In this document: piece by piece, positions 61,094 to 64,000 of the stretch
How the letters are laid out: every line of letters begins with the position of its first letter
How positions within the stretch are numbered: the stretch's first letter is position 1
NCBI GenBank assembly: GCA_016875095.1
Contig: VGSG01000002.1
Location: forward strand, 91,241-155,240
Direction: 5' to 3'
Origin: Deltaproteobacteria bacterium
Lineage (GTDB): Bacteria > Desulfobacterota > Desulfomonilia > Desulfomonilales > Desulfomonilaceae
Length of the DNA: 64,000 nucleotides
The notes under the pieces: generated by a model
Database searches by the model: none
The model's input: only the letters and a program-made list of their open reading frames with translations
Told to the model about the DNA's origin: nothing
Translations under genes and position numbers: made by a program

Positions 61094-61125
61094 CAAAAAG
61101 CCGCGGTCAAGGCCGCGGCTTTTTG
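61094..61125. terminator. Rho-independent terminator of aprBA-qmoABC
   Basis: A 13-bp stem CAAAAAGCCGCGG (61094-61106), loop TCAAGG, then CCGCGGCTTTTTG (61113-61125). The A-run and T-run at the two ends let it work in both directions, closing also the minus-strand gene at 61200-61433. Confidence 0.93.
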
Positions 61126-61199
61126 CTTGCGCACATGAATCCGGATGCGGACTGCGTAGTCGTTCGGTGAGGGACCCGCGCTCGGAGAGCCGCGGGCGC

Positions 61200-61433
61200 T
61201 CAGCAAGATATCCTCTTCTCAAAGCGCTCCCACAGGAGCGCAGCGATGTCTTCCGCCACAACGGCCCACTCTTGATTGGTGTCACTCAAGTGCTCTTTGA
61301 GGTTAGCCGTCCACTTGGATCTGTCGGTATCCATGTAATTCCTCAGGAACGCTCCGTACAGACCTTCGTACATGTACGGGCTTATCCGCTCGATATCTCT
61401 CACAATCGATTCCGCTCGCCGCGCCGGTTTCAC
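61200..61433 (-). CDS. Small protein of unknown function
   Basis: A 77-residue helical, charged protein: VRDIERISPYMYEGLYGAFL, RNYMDTDRSKWTANLKEHLS and EDIAALLWERFEKRISC. The GTG start at 61433 has GGAGGT six bases ahead, and the gene ends near a bidirectional terminator. I recognise no family. It has no membrane segment or signal peptide. Confidence 0.6.
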   Translation of the reverse strand: MKPARRAESIVRDIERISPYMYEGLYGAFLRNYMDTDRSKWTANLKEHLSDTNQEWAVVAEDIAALLWERFEKRISC

Positions 61434-61851
61434 GAGACCACCTCCGCGTGAGACTGAAAGAGCCGCCGCCTCTGTCGATCTCCTTGGTCATTACTTCCAT
61501 TAGATTACCGAGACGCGCAGAGGTTTCAGTCCAACCATTAAATCGCGATGGGGCCTCTTACACCAAAGCTTAGGCGCGCGGAGCGCTCCGTGCGCCGGAA
61601 CCCTGTGATTCATTTAGTGATTGCAACCATTGTCCGCACTGTGCTAGCATGATTCGCTTCCTTATAAACCGCGAATATACGGCTCTGTGAAGAGTCGATC
61701 TCGGTAGGGTAGGGGGCCGCGCGATCAACATGGCCGTAGGGCCGCGGCGTTGTTTATCCGAGGCCGGTGGCGAACCGCGACGAGGCCAATGGGCGTCTCG
61801 GGGGAACTGGCTTGCGGCGCGGACGATCGAACGGTTCGGGAGGGGTCGGGA
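61434..61851. other. Intergenic region upstream of purB
   Basis: No gene seen. A weak promoter-like TTGCAA..18..TAGCAT is present near 61622-61651 on the plus strand. Frames crossing this region into purB lack ribosome binding sites. Confidence 0.35.
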
Positions 61852-63147
61852 GTGATAGCTCGATATTCCAGGGAGGAAATGGCGGGCATCTGGGAACCGG
61901 AGAACCGGTACCGGAAATGGCTGGATATCGAGCTTGCCGTCTGCCAGGCCTGGACCGACCGCGGGCTCATTCCCCCCGAGAGCATGCGGCGGATCCGAGA
62001 AAAAGCCGCTTTTGACATCAAACGTATCGACGAACTCGAACAAATCACCCGCCACGACGTGATAGCATTCACCTCGTCGGTCGCGGAATTCATCGGTCCG
62101 GACTCTCGATTCATCCACCGGGGCCTCACCTCTTATGACGTGGTGGATACCGCGCTCGCTCTGCTCCTAAAAGAAGCCGGACAACTGATACGTGCGGGCC
62201 TGGTGTCGCTCATGGACGCGCTCAAAGCGAGAGCGCTAGAGCACAAGCACACCCCCATGGTCGGCCGATCCCACGGTATCCACGCGGAACCCATCACGTT
62301 CGGTCTGAAACTGGCTATCTACTACGACGAAATGAGGAGACACCTGGAGCGGTGGGACGCAGCGCTGGAGACCATATCCGTCGGCAAGATCTCCGGCGCG
62401 GTGGGCACGTACGCTCACCTTGACCCAAAGATGGAGGAAGAGGTCCTCGCGGGCCTGGGGCTCAAACCAGCTCCCGTGTCGAATCAAGTTATCCAGAGAG
62501 ACCGGCATGCGGCGTACTTCACCGCTCTCGCGCTCATCGCGTCCAGCGTCGAAAAGATCGCTGTTGAAATCCGACATCTCCAGAGAAGCGAAGTCTCCGA
62601 AGTAGAAGAGTTCTTCCATCCCGGACAAAAGGGCTCGTCAGCCATGCCGCACAAGAGAAATCCCGTGCTCACCGAGAACCTCAGCGGTCTGGCTCGTGTC
62701 GTGCGGGGTTACGCCCTGGCCGCGATGGAAAACGTGCCGCTCTGGCACGAAAGAGACATATCTCATTCCTCGGTGGAAAGGGTTATCGGCCCTGATGCGA
62801 CCATTGTGGTCGATTTCATGCTCCATCGCCTGGCGAGCGTGATCCGCAACATGCGAGTCTTTAAAGAGAAAATGAAATCAAACCTGGAGCTGTCACGAGG
62901 GCTCATTTTTTCGGAAGCGGTCCTCCTCAAACTCGTGGACAAGGGGCTCACTCGCGAAGAGGCGTACGCGATCGTCCAGCGCAACGCGATGAAGACCTGG
63001 GAGGGCAAAGGGGAGTTCAAGGAAGCGCTGCTGGAAGATGGCGACCTGCGTGGGCGCCTGAGTGTTGAGGAGATCGAGGGCCTGTTTGACGTGAGCCATG
63101 CGTTGCGGTGGGTTGACGAAAGCTATGCGAGAGTTTTTTCGCAATAA
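61852..63147 (+). CDS. purB: Adenylosuccinate lyase
   Basis: A 431-residue enzyme acting twice in purine synthesis, on SAICAR and on adenylosuccinate, releasing fumarate. The start is EMAGIWEPENRYRKWLDIEL. TSSVAEFIGPDSRFIHRGLT, TPMVGRSHGIHAEPITFGLK (catalytic His) and the superfamily signature GSSAMPHKRNPVLTENLSGL are all present. GTG 61852 gives the normal length and has GAGGGG about seven bases ahead; a frame from 61750 adds an unrelated N-terminus. It is the bacterial PurB of the Bacillus-like size class. Confidence 0.94.
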   Translation: MIARYSREEMAGIWEPENRYRKWLDIELAVCQAWTDRGLIPPESMRRIREKAAFDIKRIDELEQITRHDVIAFTSSVAEFIGPDSRFIHRGLTSYDVVDTALALLLKEAGQLIRAGLVSLMDALKARALEHKHTPMVGRSHGIHAEPITFGLKLAIYYDEMRRHLERWDAALETISVGKISGAVGTYAHLDPKMEEEVLAGLGLKPAPVSNQVIQRDRHAAYFTALALIASSVEKIAVEIRHLQRSEVSEVEEFFHPGQKGSSAMPHKRNPVLTENLSGLARVVRGYALAAMENVPLWHERDISHSSVERVIGPDATIVVDFMLHRLASVIRNMRVFKEKMKSNLELSRGLIFSEAVLLKLVDKGLTREEAYAIVQRNAMKTWEGKGEFKEALLEDGDLRGRLSVEEIEGLFDVSHALRWVDESYARVFSQ

Positions 63148-63222
63148 ATTTGGCTATGTTGTAGGAATAAGTTAAAGTAAAATAGCTTGACTTTCCTTGC
63201 AAGTACCTGTAAGGAATAGCTT

Positions 63223-64000
63223 ATGTTTGCGCTGAAACCGATGGGCCCCTCAATCCCCCCCGGCAAGACTCGCGCTCCCCTCGCCATCATGGGGACCGTG
63301 ATTGCCCTGCTATCGGCGCTCGTTTGCGCCGGCGCCTGGGGCAAGGAGACCCTGTATCCCACAGCGCTCATGAACTGGATGGTGGAGGGCGAATTTCACG
63401 CGCTCATCGCGGATAAGTCTCAGCAGAAGCTGACGGTATGGCGGATACGGGACGGTGAGCCGGAGCTGGTGGAATCGTACCGCTGTGCGACGGGTGAGAA
63501 CCAGGGTGACAAGTGGGCGCGGGGTGACATGAGGACTCCGGAAGGGGTTTACTTCTTCTGTTCGGTGATTGACGGTCGCACCCTTCCCGAGAAATACGGT
63601 CTCTGGGCCTTTACCACCGATTATCCCAATTTTGTGGATCGTCGCCGCGGGAAGAGCGGAGACGGGATCTGGCTCCACGGCAGGGATAAGCCCCTGGCCC
63701 CCAAACCCGATTCCAACGGTTGCATTGCGCTGGAGAACAAAGACCTGATCCGTGTCTCGCGGTTTATTACGCTCCAAAGCACCCCGTTGATCGTGGTTGA
63801 CCGTTTGAGGATGGCGCCTCGCGCGGAGATCATTGAGGCCGAGCGAAAGTACCGTGACTTCATTGAGAATTGGCGTCAGGCATGGGGATCGAAAGATCTC
63901 AAGCGGTACATGACGCACTATTCTCCCAATTTCCAGAGCGGCTGGCTCGACTTCAAGAGCTGGCAGGAGAAGAAGAAGAAGCTCAGCGAGCGGTATTCTA
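63223..64000 (+). CDS. L,D-transpeptidase (YkuD), cut by the right edge
   Basis: At least 259 residues, with no stop before the window end. A membrane anchor or signal (LAIMGTVIALLSALVCAGAW) is followed by the YkuD catalytic domain: ALIADKSQQKLTVWRI starts it, and GIWLHGRDKPLAPKPDSNGC with the following IAL is the H-x(n)-S-x-G-C active site with the catalytic Cys. After it, NWRQAWGSKDLKRYMTHYSP looks like the start of an NTF2/SnoaL-like domain found behind YkuD in periplasmic proteins. The enzyme forms peptidoglycan cross-links or anchors lipoproteins. AAGGAA precedes the ATG by six bases. Confidence 0.88.
   Translation, partial: MFALKPMGPSIPPGKTRAPLAIMGTVIALLSALVCAGAWGKETLYPTALMNWMVEGEFHALIADKSQQKLTVWRIRDGEPELVESYRCATGENQGDKWARGDMRTPEGVYFFCSVIDGRTLPEKYGLWAFTTDYPNFVDRRRGKSGDGIWLHGRDKPLAPKPDSNGCIALENKDLIRVSRFITLQSTPLIVVDRLRMAPRAEIIEAERKYRDFIENWRQAWGSKDLKRYMTHYSPNFQSGWLDFKSWQEKKKKLSERYS

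Overview
The window looks like chromosomal DNA of a dissimilatory sulfate-reducing bacterium of the Desulfobacterota (former Deltaproteobacteria). The main evidence is dsrMKJOP (34587-39606) and aprBA-qmoABC (53815-61075), the electron-transfer and APS-reductase machinery of sulfate respiration. The RsbRD-type regulator in front of dsrM, the HdrA-like QmoA/QmoB and the moderately high GC content fit this. A Desulfomonile- or Syntrophobacter-like lineage is a guess. No dsrAB, dsrC or sat is in the window.

Layout. 1-2316: an edge-truncated membrane-anchored protein, the RNase P RNA gene (minus strand) with its promoter, and a TlpA-like thioredoxin with a long Pro-rich tail. 2317-5901: a COG2984 substrate-binding protein, a DUF1254/DUF1214 protein and a TolB-like protein. 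5951-8405: a toxin-antitoxin cluster with a DUF4258 pair, two HicAB pairs and the remnant of a Txe/YoeB toxin. 8547-15382: an M1-type metallopeptidase, an MBL-fold hydrolase, a three-gene TIR cassette (TIR plus membrane helices, a small two-helix membrane protein, and a TIR-like or nucleoside-deoxyribosyltransferase-like protein with a winged-helix tail), a PLD-like gene remnant and a membrane protein. It closes with two large perfect palindromes. 15484-19477: an orphan NusG/RfaH-like factor, a Tyr/Gly-rich secreted peptide, a winged-helix ferredoxin, a Cys-rich small protein and an ECF-type sigma factor.

20266-24401 (minus) is a tsaE-lysC-cimA-HhH gene run for tRNA modification and for aspartate-family and isoleucine precursors. 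24574-28016 (plus) is a tightly overlapped four-gene cassette: medium-chain dehydrogenase, PTPS-family enzyme with Glu in place of the catalytic Cys, glycosyltransferase and methyltransferase. It looks like a small biosynthetic pathway, possibly for a modified pterin. A HicB-like gene and a PIN toxin pair follow, then an M32 carboxypeptidase.

31216-33696 and 42546-45428 are two loci that each combine a pentapeptide-repeat protein with a protein carrying the same unassigned ~50-residue domain. Between them lie rsbRD-dsrMKJOP, ending in a clear terminator, a CitE-like lyase and a membrane protein of unknown function. 45843-50161 is parC-parE. A HEAT-repeat protein interrupted by one in-frame TGA, a YkgJ-like Cys-cluster protein and a SEC-C/TPR protein follow on the minus strand. 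aprBA-qmoABC has a strong promoter and a roughly 350-base leader. The window ends with a small unknown gene, purB and an L,D-transpeptidase cut by the right edge.

How the genes work together: AprBA reduces APS to sulfite with electrons supplied from the quinone pool through QmoABC. DsrMKJOP links the quinone pool and periplasm to sulfite reduction through DsrK. The remaining genes are housekeeping, defence and toxin-antitoxin genes, or of unknown function.
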